This document shows positions 14,134 to 25,556 of a stretch of 64,000 bases of DNA, piece after piece. Position 1 is the stretch's first letter; each line of letters starts with the position of its first letter. The notes under the pieces are model-generated. The model was not told where the DNA came from. It was given only the letters and a program-made list of their open reading frames with translations, and searched no databases. A program made the translations under genes and the position numbers. The stretch comes from Piscibacillus salipiscarius JCM 13188. GTDB taxonomy: Bacteria; Bacillota; Bacilli; Bacillales; Alkalibacillaceae. Location of the stretch: assembly GCF_001311865.1 (NCBI RefSeq), contig NZ_BBCD01000001.1:62001-126000 (forward strand), given 5' to 3'.

Positions 14134-15468
14134 TTAATAACTACTCATATATTGTTCGCGTTCCCAAGGGTGAACTTGTGTTCTGAACATATCCCATTCG
14201 ATTTCTTTTGATTCAATAAAGTGTTCTAATAAGTGTTCACCAAGTGCACCTTTAATCACGTCATCGCTCTTAAGTTCTTGAAGGGCATCGTATAAAGTTG
14301 CCGGTAAATCTTGAACACCATTCGCGACACGTTCTTCTTTATCCATCACATAAATGTTACGATCAACTGGCTTTGGTGGCTCTAATTTATTTTCAACGCC
14401 ATCTAATCCAGCTGCTAACATAACTGACATCGCCATGTATGGATTTGCAGCAGGGTCCACACTACGCACTTCAATACGTGTACTTAAACCACGTGAAGTT
14501 GGAATACGGATTAATGGACTACGGTTTTGACCAGACCACGCTACATAACAAGGCGCTTCATAACCTGGCACTAAACGTTTGTAAGAGTTAACAGTTGGGT
14601 TTGTGACAGCTGTAAAGTTAACCGCGTGTTTTACGATACCTGCAGTGAACTGGTAAGCTGTTTTACTTAACTGTTCTTCTCCATTTTCATCAAAGAACGC
14701 ATTCTCTTTACCTTTAAATAGCGACATATTTGCGTGCATACCCGAACCATTGACACCGAACAGTGGCTTTGGCATGAATGTTGCATGCAGGCCATGTTTA
14801 CGAGCGATTGTTTTAACAACAAGCTTAAATGTTTGGATATCGTCACAGTGCTTAACGGCATCTGAATATTTAAAGTCAATTTCGTGCTGACCTGGCGCAA
14901 CTTCGTGGTGGGATGCTTCAATTTCAAATCCCATCTCTTCTAACTCAAGCACGATATCACGACGGCAGTTCTCACCTAAGTCTGTAGGTGCAAGGTCGAA
15001 ATAACCACCTTTATCGTTAAGTTCCATCGTTGGGTCGCCTTTTTCATCTAACTTGAATAAGAAAAACTCTGGCTCAGTTCCAATATTAAATGCTGTAAAG
15101 CCTAACTTTTCCATTCGTTCTAAATTACGCTTTAAGTTATAACGAGGGCACCCTTCAAATGGTGTACCATCTGGATTGTAAATATCACAAATAAAACGAG
15201 CTACTTTACCTTTTTCAGACGTCCATGGGAATACAACAAATGTATCAAGATCTGGATGCAATTTCATGTCTGATTCTTCAATACGTACGAAACCTTCGAT
15301 TGAAGACCCATCAAACATCATCTCGTTGTCTAATGCTTTGTCTAGCTGACTATAAGGAATTTCAACGTTTTTAATCGTTCCTAATAGGTCTGTAAATTGT
15401 AGGCGGATAAATTTCACGTTTTCTTCTTTAATGATCTTGTAAATCTCTTCTTTAGTAAATTTACTCAT
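14134..15468 (-). CDS. glnA: Glutamine synthetase, type I-alpha
   Basis: Joins ammonia to glutamate using ATP; the dodecamer is cytosolic. All 444 residues are present. Landmarks: FDGSSIEGF (metal/ATP loop), [35 protein letters not shown] and [13 protein letters not shown], ending EREQYMSSY. It lacks the adenylylation-type insert, as in Bacillus GS, which is feedback-inhibited and in its inhibited form controls GlnR and TnrA. AGGAGGAAC precedes the ATG. Second gene of the glnR-glnA operon, terminator at 14095-14127. Intact, in contrast to many neighbours. Confidence 0.98.
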   Translation of the reverse strand: MSKFTKEEIYKIIKEENVKFIRLQFTDLLGTIKNVEIPYSQLDKALDNEMMFDGSSIEGFVRIEESDMKLHPDLDTFVVFPWTSEKGKVARFICDIYNPDGTPFEGCPRYNLKRNLERMEKLGFTAFNIGTEPEFFLFKLDEKGDPTMELNDKGGYFDLAPTDLGENCRRDIVLELEEMGFEIEASHHEVAPGQHEIDFKYSDAVKHCDDIQTFKLVVKTIARKHGLHATFMPKPLFGVNGSGMHANMSLFKGKENAFFDENGEEQLSKTAYQFTAGIVKHAVNFTAVTNPTVNSYKRLVPGYEAPCYVAWSGQNRSPLIRIPTSRGLSTRIEVRSVDPAANPYMAMSVMLAAGLDGVENKLEPPKPVDRNIYVMDKEERVANGVQDLPATLYDALQELKSDDVIKGALGEHLLEHFIESKEIEWDMFRTQVHPWEREQYMSSY

Positions 15469-15500
15469 TCAATATGTTCCTCCTGTTTTTATTCCATCAT

Positions 15501-15912
15501 TTAATGGTAAAACCTTGATAGGTCTCCTTGGTTGATGGATGTTTTATTTAAGTAACCAGATTCAAGAAGTTCTCGTCGTAATAGCTGATGAAGTTCTTTT
15601 TCACTAAGATCTTTTTTTGTAGTCTTTGTGCTCTGATTGCGACTTAGCCTGACTTTCTTGAACTTGGTTTTCTCGAAGTTTTAAAACTTGCTTAATACCA
15701 GCTAAATTTACGCCTTCATCAATTAACCGTTTAATTTCAATTAAACGATCAACATCATAAAAGCTAAACAATCGTCTATTACCTTCTGAGCGTAAAGGTG
15801 TGACCAACTTCTTTTCTTCGTAGTAACGAATTTGCCTTGCGCTAAGCTCAGTCAGTTCTGAGACAATACTAATCGGAAATAATGGCATCGCTTTTCGGTC
15901 TTTATAATCCAT
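15501..15912 (-). CDS. glnR: Nitrogen repressor GlnR (MerR family), one frameshift
   Basis: Represses glnRA when nitrogen is in excess. Residues 10-80 are a MerR winged helix: [20 protein letters not shown], then [17 protein letters not shown] run of seven A near 15610 breaks the frame; repaired, the GS-sensing tail reads [20 protein letters not shown] and ends LSRFYH, giving about 137 residues, the family length. The promoter and GlnR box lie upstream, so it is autoregulated. Confidence 0.92.
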
Positions 15913-15936
15913 TTTGCCACCTCCTAATTAGTATAT

Positions 15937-15965
15937 ATTATACACAACGGAATAAAAGGTGTCAA
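15937..15965 (-). promoter_or_regulatory. Sigma-A promoter of glnR-glnA
   Basis: TTGACA (15965-15960), exactly 17 bp, TATAAT (15942-15937): full consensus on the minus strand, followed by AGGAGG before glnR. Confidence 0.9.
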
Positions 15966-15969
15966 CGAA

Positions 15970-15986
15970 TGTTAGGAAAGTTAACA
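15970..15986. promoter_or_regulatory. GlnR/TnrA box
   Basis: TGTTAGGAAAGTTAACA fits TGTNA-N7-TNACA exactly and lies just upstream of the -35 box. A weaker half (TGTCAACGAATGTTAGG, 15960-15976) overlaps the -35, so two sites may act together as in B. subtilis. Confidence 0.85.
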
Positions 15987-15999
15987 CAAAAGGATAAAA

Positions 16000-16029
16000 A
16001 AGAACATAACAGTTATCTGCTATGTTCTT
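16000..16029 (-). terminator. ynbB terminator
   Basis: AAGAACATA pairs with TATGTTCTT, followed by TTTTTATCC on the minus strand; it overlaps the last base or two of the ynbB stop. Confidence 0.7.
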
Positions 16030-17290
16030 ATACCCCTGATTTTAAGTTTTGTAACATGATTAATGCTTTCGTGATAGCTAATTTAACGTGTTCATATGTT
16101 AGTCCACCTTGGACATATAATGTGTAAGGTGGTCTTATAGGTCCATCTGCGGTTAATTCCAAACTTGCACCTTGAATGAACGTTCCAGCAGCCATAATGA
16201 CATCATGATCATACCCTGGCATATAGTCCGGATGAGGCGTAACATGTGAGTTAATCGGTGACTGTTTTTGAATAACTTGGGCAAACTTCACCATTTCTTC
16301 TTTTGTGTTAAACGTTACAGACTGAATCAAATCTGTACGGTGATCATATGAACTTGGAGTTGTTTCATACCCGTTTTCATTTAATAGCTTAGAAGTATAA
16401 ATGGCTCCCTTTAATGCTTCACCGACTATATGTGGAGCTAAGAATAGACCTTGGAACATCTCTTGCAAGCTATATAGCTTGCTCCCGTCTCTTTTCCTAA
16501 TCCAGGTGCCACTAAGTAATTGGCACTTCTTTCGATTAAATCTTTTCTTCCAACTAAATAACCACCCGTTTTCACAATACCTGCTCCAGGATTTTTGATT
16601 AGTGATCCAGCGATCAAATCAGCGCCTACATTGGTCGGCTCTTGTCTTTCAACAAATTCGCCGTAACAATTATCAACGAAAACAATAATATTTTCATTAA
16701 TATTTTTTACGAATTGAATCATTTCCTCAGTATCAGATATTGAAAAAGAAGGTCTGTTAGCATAACCTTTAGAGCGCTGAATCATGACCATTTTTGTATC
16801 AGAACTAATTTCTTGTTCTATTTGCTCATAGTCAATTCCTCCACTTTGAGTTAACATAATCTCGTTATAGTTAACCCCAAAATCTCTAAGCGAACCATCG
16901 ACTTGTTTATTAATACCAATCACTTGCTCTAACGTATCATAAGGTCTTCCTGTAATCGATACTAGCTCGTCCCCTGGCCTTAAATTTCCAAAAGTGCTGT
17001 CGTGATCGCATGTGTGCCTGACACAATCTGTGGTCTAACGAGTGCGTCTTCCGCTCCAAAACCGACGCATAAACCTCTTCTAGTTTATCGCGCCCTAAAT
17101 CATCGTAACCATAACCTGTTGTTGGGTTAAAATGATAGTCTCCAACCTTAGCTATTTGAAATGCATTCAAAACCTTATCTTGATTATCAGTTACGATTTG
17201 AGAGATCTTATTCAACTGCTCTTTGATGTTTTCTTCAGTATTTTCTATTACTTGTAAAATATTTGCGTCCATCAGTATTGGTTCACTCAC
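16028..17290 (-). CDS. ynbB: YnbB, methionine-gamma-lyase-family PLP enzyme, three frameshifts
   Basis: A PLP-dependent protein of the fold-type I Cys/Met family often labelled aluminium-resistance-like. Joined it has about 420 residues: PTTGYGYDDLGRDKLEEVYA, then FGAEDALVRPQIVSGTHAI, RPGDELVSITGRPYDTLEQV, FVDNCYGEFVE and the likely PLP lysine in AGSLIKNPGAGI. Breaks near 17065, 16935 and 16468 are single-base. The start is uncertain: GTG at 17290 touches the hflX stop, ATG at 17272 is an alternative, neither with a clear ribosome binding site. Lies between hflX and glnR as in B. subtilis. Physiological substrate unknown. Confidence 0.8.
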
Positions 17291-18519
17291 TTTATTAATT
17301 GATTGTATAATGGTTTCTCTTGATCAATATATCCTTCCACGTGGTACACTTCTTGTTCTTCATCAAAAGTATAAGACGATACGATGGATTCATGTTTTAA
17401 TTCATTCAACACTTTACCTTGGTCAGATTGTAAAGCTAAATTATAAGATTTCCATTCGTGTTTTAATACATCTTCAATTTTTAATAACAGTTGTTTTAAA
17501 TGAGATTCATCTTTAGCTGTGATCGATATGCTCGGCTGAGAATAAGGAATAAATTCGTCTTTAAGTAAATCAATTTTGTTATACACCGTCAAAATTGGTA
17601 AGTGATCCGCTTCTAATTCATTTAGTAACTCTTTAACGGTTTTTTCATGTTCGATTGCTTGTGGGTCAGAGCAATCAACGACATGTAAAATAAAATCAGC
17701 TTCTGTCACTTCTTCAAGTGTCGAGCGAAAAGCTGCAATCAATGTTGTCGGTAATTTTTGAATAAATCCAACCGTATCAGATAGTAAAGCTTGAAAGCCA
17801 GATGGTAAGGTTAGTCTCCTTGTAAGCGGATCAAGAGTCGCAAAAAGCTTATCTTCTTCTAGTGATGTTTCTTGTGTTAAACGATTAAACAAAGTTGATT
17901 TGCCAGCATTGGTGTAACCAACAATCGAGATTTGAAATGCAGAGCGCCTTTTTCGATTTTCTCGATATTGATTCCGATGTTTAGCTACTTGTTTTAATTG
18001 GGCTTTAATATCCGTAATTCGATTCCTTATATGCCTTCTGTCTGTTTCTAATTTTGTTTCACCAGGACCTCTTGTACCAATTCCCCCACCTAATCGGGAC
18101 AATTCAACACCTTTACCATGTAAACGAGGCAGCATATACTCTAATTGAGCAAGCTCGACTTGGAGTTTACCTTCCTTCGTTCTTGCCCTCATAGCAAATA
18201 TATCTAAAATTAATTGTGTTCGATCAATGATTTTAACATCTAACGTATTGGATAAGTTACGAGATTGAGAAGGTGTTAGCTCGTTATTAATGATAGCAAC
18301 ATCCACTTCATTCTCCTGAATATAATACTTAATTTCTTCGACTTTTCCAGTTCCTACGTAATAAGCTGAATGTACTTTATCACGTTTTTGAGTGAACGTT
18401 TCTAAAATTTCAGCATCAACAGTAAATGCTAATGCTCTGAGTTCATCCATAGATGATTGAAACATCCGATCATGTTCTGTTTGAATTTGACATCCAATTA
18501 ATATGGCTTGTTCGTTCAT
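17287..18519 (-). CDS. hflX: Ribosome-associated GTPase HflX
   Basis: 410 residues. The N-terminal HflX domain has YYVGTGKVEEIKYYI and HGKGVELSRLGGGIGTRGPG (the nucleotide-sensitive glycine loop); the G domain has GYTNAGKSTLFNRL (G1), SDTVGFIQKLPTTLI (G3) and NKIDLLKD (G4). The protein splits or rescues stalled 70S ribosomes under stress. AAAAGGAGCC precedes the ATG. The order hfq-hflX-ynbB-glnR matches B. subtilis. Complete. Confidence 0.95.
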   Translation of the reverse strand: MNEQAILIGCQIQTEHDRMFQSSMDELRALAFTVDAEILETFTQKRDKVHSAYYVGTGKVEEIKYYIQENEVDVAIINNELTPSQSRNLSNTLDVKIIDRTQLILDIFAMRARTKEGKLQVELAQLEYMLPRLHGKGVELSRLGGGIGTRGPGETKLETDRRHIRNRITDIKAQLKQVAKHRNQYRENRKRRSAFQISIVGYTNAGKSTLFNRLTQETSLEEDKLFATLDPLTRRLTLPSGFQALLSDTVGFIQKLPTTLIAAFRSTLEEVTEADFILHVVDCSDPQAIEHEKTVKELLNELEADHLPILTVYNKIDLLKDEFIPYSQPSISITAKDESHLKQLLLKIEDVLKHEWKSYNLALQSDQGKVLNELKHESIVSSYTFDEEQEVYHVEGYIDQEKPLYNQLIK

Positions 18520-18634
18520 TTAATGGCTCCTTTTTATCCTACTCTGTTATATAATATAACCACTATCTTCTTTGGCAATCATTACTATAACATAACTCAT
18601 AACAAAATACTTAAATAGTATTTATCATCAAATA

Positions 18635-18663
18635 AAGCCTAACCCCGTGATAGAGTTAGGCTT
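18635..18663 (-). terminator. hfq terminator
   Basis: AAGCCTAAC pairs perfectly with GTTAGGCTT over an 11-base loop, with a TTTATTTG tail on the minus strand. Confidence 0.75.
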
Positions 18664-18688
18664 AATCAATTTACACTCTTAGTAAATA

Positions 18689-18910
18689 TTATGATTCCAA
18701 ATCAATATTTCTAGAAGGTGCAAAGGTAGAGATTGCATGTTTAAAAATTAATTGCTGCTTCCCTTCCACTTCGATTAAAATTGTGAAGTTATCAAAAGAT
18801 TTTACGACCCCACGTAATTGAAACCCGTTAGTCAAAAATACAGTTAATGGTACCTTTTCCTTGCGTAATTTGTTTAAATAAGTATCTTGTACGTTTGTAG
18901 AATTAGCCAT
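18689..18910 (-). CDS. hfq: RNA chaperone Hfq
   Basis: 73 residues, Sm fold. Sm1 is [20 protein letters not shown] and Sm2 is [11 protein letters not shown] (Gram-positive form of the KHA motif). Forms a hexamer that binds A-rich RNA and small RNAs. AGGAGGAG precedes the ATG. Follows miaA as in many bacteria. C-terminal tail very short (NIDLES), as usual in Bacilli. Confidence 0.97.
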   Translation of the reverse strand: MANSTNVQDTYLNKLRKEKVPLTVFLTNGFQLRGVVKSFDNFTILIEVEGKQQLIFKHAISTFAPSRNIDLES

Positions 18911-18958
18911 ACAAACTCCTCCTCTATCTATCTGTTATATTAATAATTCTATAAATGA

Positions 18959-19887
18959 TTAATCTTTCCTTCTACTTTTTGAAATATTTTCAAATATTGG
19001 CCAATAATTGTCTGGATTTATGTTAAACCAATTCACATTTGGGATTTTATTACGGTAATACGTTAATTGTCTCTTAGCAAACCGTCTCGTATTTCGTTTA
19101 ATCAATTCAATAGCTCTGCTCTGGTCATATACACCATTAAAATAAGGAATCCACTCTTTATAGCCAATGCCTTGCATAGGCTGAACATTAGGTCCATATG
19201 TTTCATAAAGTTCCCGCACTTCTTCAATTAACCCTTGTTCAACCATTAAATCGACTCGTTTATTAATTCGTCGATATAGTATTTCACGTTCCATGTTTAA
19301 ACCTATAATGAAGGAACGATAAGTTGGTGTTACGATTTGTTGATCCTCTATTTCTGACATTGTTTTTCCAGACAAATCATATACTTCAAGTGCTCTTATG
19401 ACACGTCTTATATTATGTGGATGTATTTTTTCTGCCTGTTTTGGATCTACTTGTCTTAAACGATTGTAAAACGGGTCAATTCCTTTAATTTCAATCTCCT
19501 TAAGAGCTTGTTCAACATATTCAGAATCACGTTTAATATCTGAGAACTGGAAATTGAATAATGCTGAGTGGATATAAAATCCAGTACCTCCCACAACAAC
19601 TGGAAGCTTTTGAGAAGAATTTAAGTTAGTAACCGTTTTATTTAAATCAGTCTTAAACTCAGCTGCAGAATAATCTTCTTCCGGGTCTAAGTGATCGATT
19701 AAATGATGCTGTATTTCATCTTTTTCTTCGTCTGTTACTTTAGCAGAACCAATATCAAAACCTTTAAAAATTGCATGGAGTCAGCGTTTATCACTTCACC
19801 ATTAAATCGTTTACTAATTTCTATTCCTAATTTAGTTTTTCCTACTGCAGTTGGACCGATTACACTTACGACAAATGGTTTCTCCAA
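18959..19887 (-). CDS. miaA: tRNA dimethylallyltransferase MiaA, one frameshift
   Basis: Adds the isopentenyl group to A37 of tRNAs that read UNN codons, making the substrate for MiaB. About 309 residues. Starts at TTG 19887 behind AGGTG (EKPFVVSVIGPTAVGKTKL, with the P-loop). A missing A near 19773 breaks the DSMQIFKGFDIGSAK motif; the rest (HHLIDHLDPEEDYSAAEF, VVVGGTGFYIHSALF, MQGIGYKEW, RRFAKRQLTYYR) is intact. Ends 48 bp before hfq. Confidence 0.93.
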
Positions 19888-19903
19888 TTGTGACACCTAG
19901 CCT

Positions 19904-21730
19904 TTACATAATTCGTTTAAACATACGCTGCAATTCATACTCACTAAAGTGTATCACAATAGGTCTTCCGTGAGGACACGTAAATGGATCGTGGCAAGTT
20001 CTAAGCTCATTTAATAGGTATTCCATCTCTTGGTGATTTAAATAATGGTTTGCTTTAATGGATCGTTTACAAGACATTAGAATAGCCGCTTCTTCTCTAA
20101 TTTTCTCTATACTAATTGACCTGCCATCGATTAATTCATCTACCATATCTCGAATAATCTGCTCTTCTTCACCTTTCGGGAACCAACTAGGATAAGCTCT
20201 AACGATATAACTATAATCCCCAAAATTTTCTAAAAATAAACCTACACTCTCGAATAATTCTTTGTTTTCCTCAATTGTTATAGCCTCTTTACTTGTAAAC
20301 TCAAAGCTTAGTGGAACAGATAATTCTTGTACTTCTTTAACAGGATTTCCGAGTTTTTTTCTTAAAAAACTCATATTTAATTCGCTCTTGAGCCGCATGC
20401 TGATCAATCATATATAGCCCCTTCTCATTTTGAGCTAATATGTATGTACCATGAAGCTGACCAATTGGATACATAACAGGCATACGCTCGTTTTGTATTG
20501 TCTCGCTTTCTGCAGGCTCTTCTTTTATATTTTCATAAGGGTTGTCTTGGTCTATTGTTACGTCTGCAATAAATTTGGAGTTATCATTATCATTTAATGT
20601 TTCATTTATTTGAAAACCGTTGCTAAGATCTTCAAGTTGTTTTCGATCTTCCGATACACGACTTGGTTTTCTAAAGGATCAAAAGACAAACTTGTCTGTG
20701 TTGATTTTGGTTTTTCTTGCTTAGCACCTGATGGGATCAGAGTCTGACGATGTAATACATCGTAAACAGATTGCTTAACAATATCAAATAACTCTTTTTC
20801 TTTACTAAACCTAACTTCAGTCTTGGCTGGATGAACATTGACATCGACTAAATAGGGATCCATATTTATTTGAAGCACCACGATCGGATACCTACCTATT
20901 GGTAAAAACGTATGATAACCTTCAATAATCGCTTTATTAATAATTGGGTTTTTGATAAATCGTCCATTTACAATAAGTGAAATGAAGTTCCGGTTTGAAC
21001 GTGTGATCTCTGGTTTCGCTATATATCCTTGAATACTATAATCTAGTGATTCATTTTGAACGTTTAACATATTTTGAGCGATTTTCTTTCCGTAGATTTG
21101 CTGGACGACTTGAAGTAACTGTCCGTTACCTGGTGTAAAGAAAATTCTTTTGCCATTGTGATAGCACTCAAAACGTATATCTGGGTGTGACAAAGCCATT
21201 TTATTAACCGTATCTGTAATATGACCTAGCTCAGTATGGATCGTTTTTAAATATTTTAATCGTGCTGGTGTATTATAAAACAAATTCTCCACACTAATTT
21301 CTGTTCCTTTACGCTTGGTATGCTTTTGAATGCTCTTAACTTCCCCGCCATGCACAACGATTTCAGTACCAGTTTGATCTCCAGTGGAGCTTCTTAATGT
21401 TAATTGGCTGACAGATGAGATACTTGCTAAAGCCTCACCTCTAAACCCTAACGTTTTCACTCTAAATAAATCAAATTCATCAGTAATTTTACTCGTCGCA
21501 TGCCTAAAGAAGGCCTTTTCACAATCATCCGCTTCTATGCCATGTCCATCGTCAATGACCTTAATCATACGAAGACCCGCTTCTTCAAGCTCTAGCTTAA
21601 TCCACTTACTATCAGCATCCACGCTGTTTTCCAATAGCTCTTTTACTACTGAAGCAGGTCTTTCAACGACTTCACCTGCTGCAATTTTGTTGGACAAATC
21701 ATCTGGCAATTGAATAATTTTCCCCATCAT
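19904..21730 (-). CDS. mutL: DNA mismatch repair protein MutL, two frameshifts
   Basis: About 609 residues. The N-terminal GHKL ATPase is visible: [20 protein letters not shown] (motif I), [12 protein letters not shown] (II) and [14 protein letters not shown] (III). The C-terminal half has the endonuclease motif [12 protein letters not shown] (DQHAxxExxxxE) and CPHGRPIV, so this is the nicking type of MutL found in bacteria without MutH. Breaks near 20625 and in a run of seven A near 20355. AAAGGAGG precedes the ATG at 21730. mutS ends ten bases upstream of this start. Confidence 0.95.
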
Positions 21731-21739
21731 TGACCTCCT

Positions 21740-24286
21740 TTAGTCCAACTTCTTCTTTATTTCATATAGAAAGTTCATCGCATCCATAGGCGTCATATTT
21801 AATAAATTTAAATCCTGCAATTGGTGTACGACCTGTAAATCTCTTTGAATAGGTGGCTCTTCTTTCGGCTCGAATAATGTTAATTGTTCTTCATTCGTGC
21901 TTTTTTCTCGAATACTACTTGTTGCTTCATAAGTATTGAGTAAGTAATTAGCACGGTCAATAATATCATCTGGTAAGTTTGCAAGTTTAGCTACATGAAC
22001 GCCGTAACTTTTATCAGCTTTACCTTCTTTAATATGGTGTAAGAACACAACCTCACCATCATGTTCATCCACTTCTACATGTACATTAGTTAATTGATGT
22101 AAGGTATCCTCTAAGGCAGTCAGTTCATGATAATGGGTTGAAAACAGAGTCTTAGCACCTATATGATCATGAATATGCTCAACAATTGACTGGGCTAAGG
22201 CCATGCCATCATATGTGCTCGTACCTCTACCGATCTCATCAAATAATATTAAACTATGATTAGTAGCATTTCTAACGGCATGTTCAGCCTCTAACATCTC
22301 AACCATAAACGTACTTTGTCCTGACACTAAATCATCTGCAGCACCAATGCGAGTAAAGATTTGGTCAAAAACAGGTAGCTTGGCAGATCTAGCAGGCACA
22401 AAACAGCCGATCTGTGACATAATCACAATTAATCCTAGCTGCCTCATGTACGTACTTTTACCAGCCATATTTGGCCCGGTAATGAGAAGGATGTTGGTTT
22501 CCTCATCTAAATTAAATGATTGGGAACAAATTCATCTTTCATGACTTTTTCAACAACTGGGTGACGTGCATCCTCAACATGAACAACATGCGAATCAACC
22601 ATATTAGGCTTAATATAGTTATTGGTTTCGCTCACATTAGCAAAGCTTAATAACACATCTAATTGACTAATGCGATCGGCTAATAATTGTAACGCGGGAA
22701 TATAATTTTTCATTTGCTCTCTTATTTCAACAAATAAATCGTACTCAAGTTCGACACTTTGATCATTAGCCTCTAGAATTAATCGCTCTTTCTCTTTTAA
22801 TTCTGGTGTAATATAACGTTCCGCATTCGTTAACGTTTGTTTTCGCTCGTATCTAGTTAAGTCGACATTAGCAAGATTAGCCTTAGTTACTTCAATATAA
22901 TAACCAAATACTTTGTTGTAACCAACCTTTAATGATTTAATACCTGTACGCTTACGTTCATCAGCTTCTAGATTGGCTACCCAAGCTTTACCATTCCGTG
23001 AAGCTTCACGATATTGATCGAGTTGTTCGTGATAACCATTTTTAATAATTCCACCTTCTGTAATCGATATAGGCGGCTCCTCGTTAATACCCGCATCTAG
23101 CAACTGATAGATTTCCTCATAAGGTTTCGTTTCTGGGAGTAAATTTTGAAGCAAGTCGTTATTAATTTGATTTAAAATTTCTTTTACACTAGGAAATGTT
23201 GCTAATGAACGCTTTAACTGTAATAAATCCCGCGCATTAACATTTCCATAAGAAATACGGCCTGCAAGCCTTTCAATATCATACATGTCTTTTAATGAAT
23301 CTTTTAATTCTTCTCTTTCAAAGAAATGATCAATCAACGCTTGTACTTGTTGATGGCGCTCTTCAATAAGCTCTTTCGATAGTAACGGCCTGTCAATCCA
23401 CTTCTTTAACTTCCTAGCGCCCATAGCTGTTGCGGTTTGATCTAGCACGGATAACAATGTTCCTTTTTTACTTTTATCCCGAATCGACTCCATTAATTCA
23501 AGATTACGTTTAGAGTATAGATCTAACTTCATGTACTGGGCTAATTCGATATATACAACTTTTTGTAAATGTAATAGAAAAACGTTTTGCGATTTATAGA
23601 TATACTGAAAAACTCGTCCAAAACCTCGAATTAACCGTTCATCTGAGAAATCTTCAACTAAATATTGATAGTCTGAAGGAATTTCTTCTTCATCCTCTGT
23701 TGAAATAGTTGCATTTAGATATAGTGATAGATCAGCCTTAGCTTGATTATCAATCTCACTTGGCACTACAATTTCTTTAACAGGCCTATTATATAGCTCA
23801 CTTATGACATCTTTAAATTCTCGCTCAATAAAACTTACAAAACTTTCACCGGTTGATAAATCTACATAAGAGATAACGAAATCATTTATAACAGGTGTGA
23901 TTGAGGCAATGAAGTTATTTTCTTCTTCATTTAGCATACTACCTTCCATGATCGTACCAGGGGTAATCACTTGTACGACTTCTCTTTTAACAACCCCTTT
24001 AGCTGTTTTAGGGTCTTCAACCTGTTCACAAATCGCAACCTTATATCCTTTTTCTATTAATATTTTGATATATCGTTCCGCAGAGTGATAAGGAACCCCG
24101 CACATAGGGATTTTCTCATCACCACCGTCACGCTGAGTTAAGGTGATTTCTAGTTCCTTAGCTGCTTTTAACGCATCATCAAAGAACATCTCATAGAAGT
24201 CACCTAATCGAAAAAATAAAAATGAATCTTGATTTTCTTTTTTTAATCTGAAGATATTGCTTCATCATTGGCGTATATTTTGCCAT
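21740..24286 (-). CDS. mutS: DNA mismatch recognition protein MutS, two frameshifts
   Basis: About 849 residues. Starts [18 protein letters not shown] at 24286; a long A run breaks it near 24243, after which [13 protein letters not shown] gives the mismatch-contact region (normally FxE; here FYEMFF belongs to domain I). Domain V has [15 protein letters not shown] (Walker A), [14 protein letters not shown] (Walker B/signature) and [11 protein letters not shown] second break near 22515 falls at VPNSFNLDEE. First gene of mutS-mutL. Confidence 0.95.
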
Positions 24287-24394
24287 GGTATGTATCCCCC
24301 CATTAATGTATGTCTATCCGTCATTATAGCATAGGTAACAGGCAAAATTCATGAACATCACTAGCTCTATTCTATTTAAGAAATTAACCAAAAT

Positions 24395-24421
24395 AAAAAG
24401 GCTGATAGTCTCAGCCTTTTT
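24395..24421 (-). terminator. cotE terminator
   Basis: AAAAAGGCTGA pairs with TCAGCCTTTTT, touching the cotE stop codon. Confidence 0.8.
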
Positions 24422-24947
24422 ATTCCTTATCTACATCAATTTCTGCTAATTCAGCTTCAAGATCATCGAAGTCAAAATCATCTTCATCGAAACCGTTTGG
24501 TTCGATTTTAGCCCATACTTTAGTTTCTCCAATAATATCAACTACAAATTCTCTTTCTAACTCAACTTTCACCTTACCACTTTCATCAATCGTGCACTCT
24601 AACGTGTTCGGCTGTTGAGTTGCTCGAGCTACTACGTCGAAAGAATTTGAAAGACATTTATCATCCTTCATTACAATTGGTACCTTATCTACATATTGTT
24701 TTCTTTCTGTTACAACTTCTGTTTTTGTGTTATTACTGTGCGAGTACCAAACGTTGATGTCATATGCCCCTGTAACTTCAACGAAACGCCCTTTCTTCTT
24801 AGCCTCATATTGATGATTAATGACCCAGCACCCTAAAATGCTAGTAGGTTTATGGTTTGGGTTTACCATATGAAGTGTTTCTGTGAATTTCTTCCCTTTA
24901 CCACAAACCGCCTTAGTTATAATTTCGCGATATTCGCGGTCGAACAT
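24420..24947 (-). CDS. cotE: Outer spore coat morphogenetic protein CotE
   Basis: 175 residues from the ATG at 24947, behind GGAGGAGGAT. EYREIITKAVCGKGKKFTET and KPTSILGCWVINHQYEAKKK at the N-terminus, DINVWYSHSNNTKTEVVTER in the middle, and a highly acidic C-terminal tail (DEDDFDFDDLEAELAEID) match CotE. It is made in the mother cell and forms the ring on which the outer coat assembles. Expression in B. subtilis is by sigma-E then sigma-K; a sporulation promoter here is likely but not clear by eye. Confidence 0.95.
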   Translation of the reverse strand: MFDREYREIITKAVCGKGKKFTETLHMVNPNHKPTSILGCWVINHQYEAKKKGRFVEVTGAYDINVWYSHSNNTKTEVVTERKQYVDKVPIVMKDDKCLSNSFDVVARATQQPNTLECTIDESGKVKVELEREFVVDIIGETKVWAKIEPNGFDEDDFDFDDLEAELAEIDVDKE

Positions 24948-25084
24948 GCGTGATCCTCCTCCTTTGTTAGCCAATGTATTTTATGCAAATTAGGTATTTG
25001 TTGTGATTCTTGGCCGCGATGTTTTATGTTTTCATACTCATTCATATGTATTTGCCCATTAATGTGTGTTAGTCAATTCATAAA

Positions 25085-25125
25085 AAAGCCATTAATTGAG
25101 GGGTAGCACCTCAATTAATGGCTTT
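25085..25125 (-). terminator. ricA terminator
   Basis: A perfect 17-bp stem (AAAGCCATTAATTGAGG and its complement) with a 7-base loop and a TTTTTT tail; the strongest hairpin in the window. Confidence 0.9.
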
Positions 25126-25133
25126 GTAGTAGA

Positions 25134-25556
25134 TTACATTGAATTTTCTTTTTCTAAACCTTTTCCTGTTTCACCTTTTAAGACGTTCCCGCCGGTTTGG
25201 CGAATGATTTCGTCAGTTACTTCATTAGCAATCGTATTCGTAATTCGTTGTAATATATCATTTACAACTACTTGAGAATCCTTAAACTCTTGTACAATCG
25301 GAATCTCATCTAATTCAGCTTGAAATCTGTCTAATTCTTCTTCAACACGCTTTAACGCCTCGCCTTTACCATAATGTTGAAGGTTAACTGCTTGTTTCTG
25401 CAGTGCTTTGATCTTCTTAATATGAGCTTGAACTTTATTATTGTTATTAATTTTAATTTCTAACTCTTTAAAACGTTCAATCTCGTCTATTTTTGATAAT
25501 TTTTTCGCTAGCTCTTTAGCTTCAGCAACGACTTGCTGCCTTGTGTATTCTGCCAT
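25134..25556 (-). CDS. ricA: RicA/YmcA, subunit of the RicAFT complex
   Basis: 140 residues, helical (YlbF/YmcA family): LAKKLSKIDEIERFKELEIK then KVQAHIKKIKALQKQAVNLQ, ending GETGKGLEKENSM. In B. subtilis, RicA with RicF and RicT guides RNase Y cleavage and affects sporulation, competence and biofilm. Starts within a base of the miaB stop (25557), so the two are coupled, as in Bacilli. Confidence 0.92.
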   Translation of the reverse strand: MAEYTRQQVVAEAKELAKKLSKIDEIERFKELEIKINNNNKVQAHIKKIKALQKQAVNLQHYGKGEALKRVEEELDRFQAELDEIPIVQEFKDSQVVVNDILQRITNTIANEVTDEIIRQTGGNVLKGETGKGLEKENSM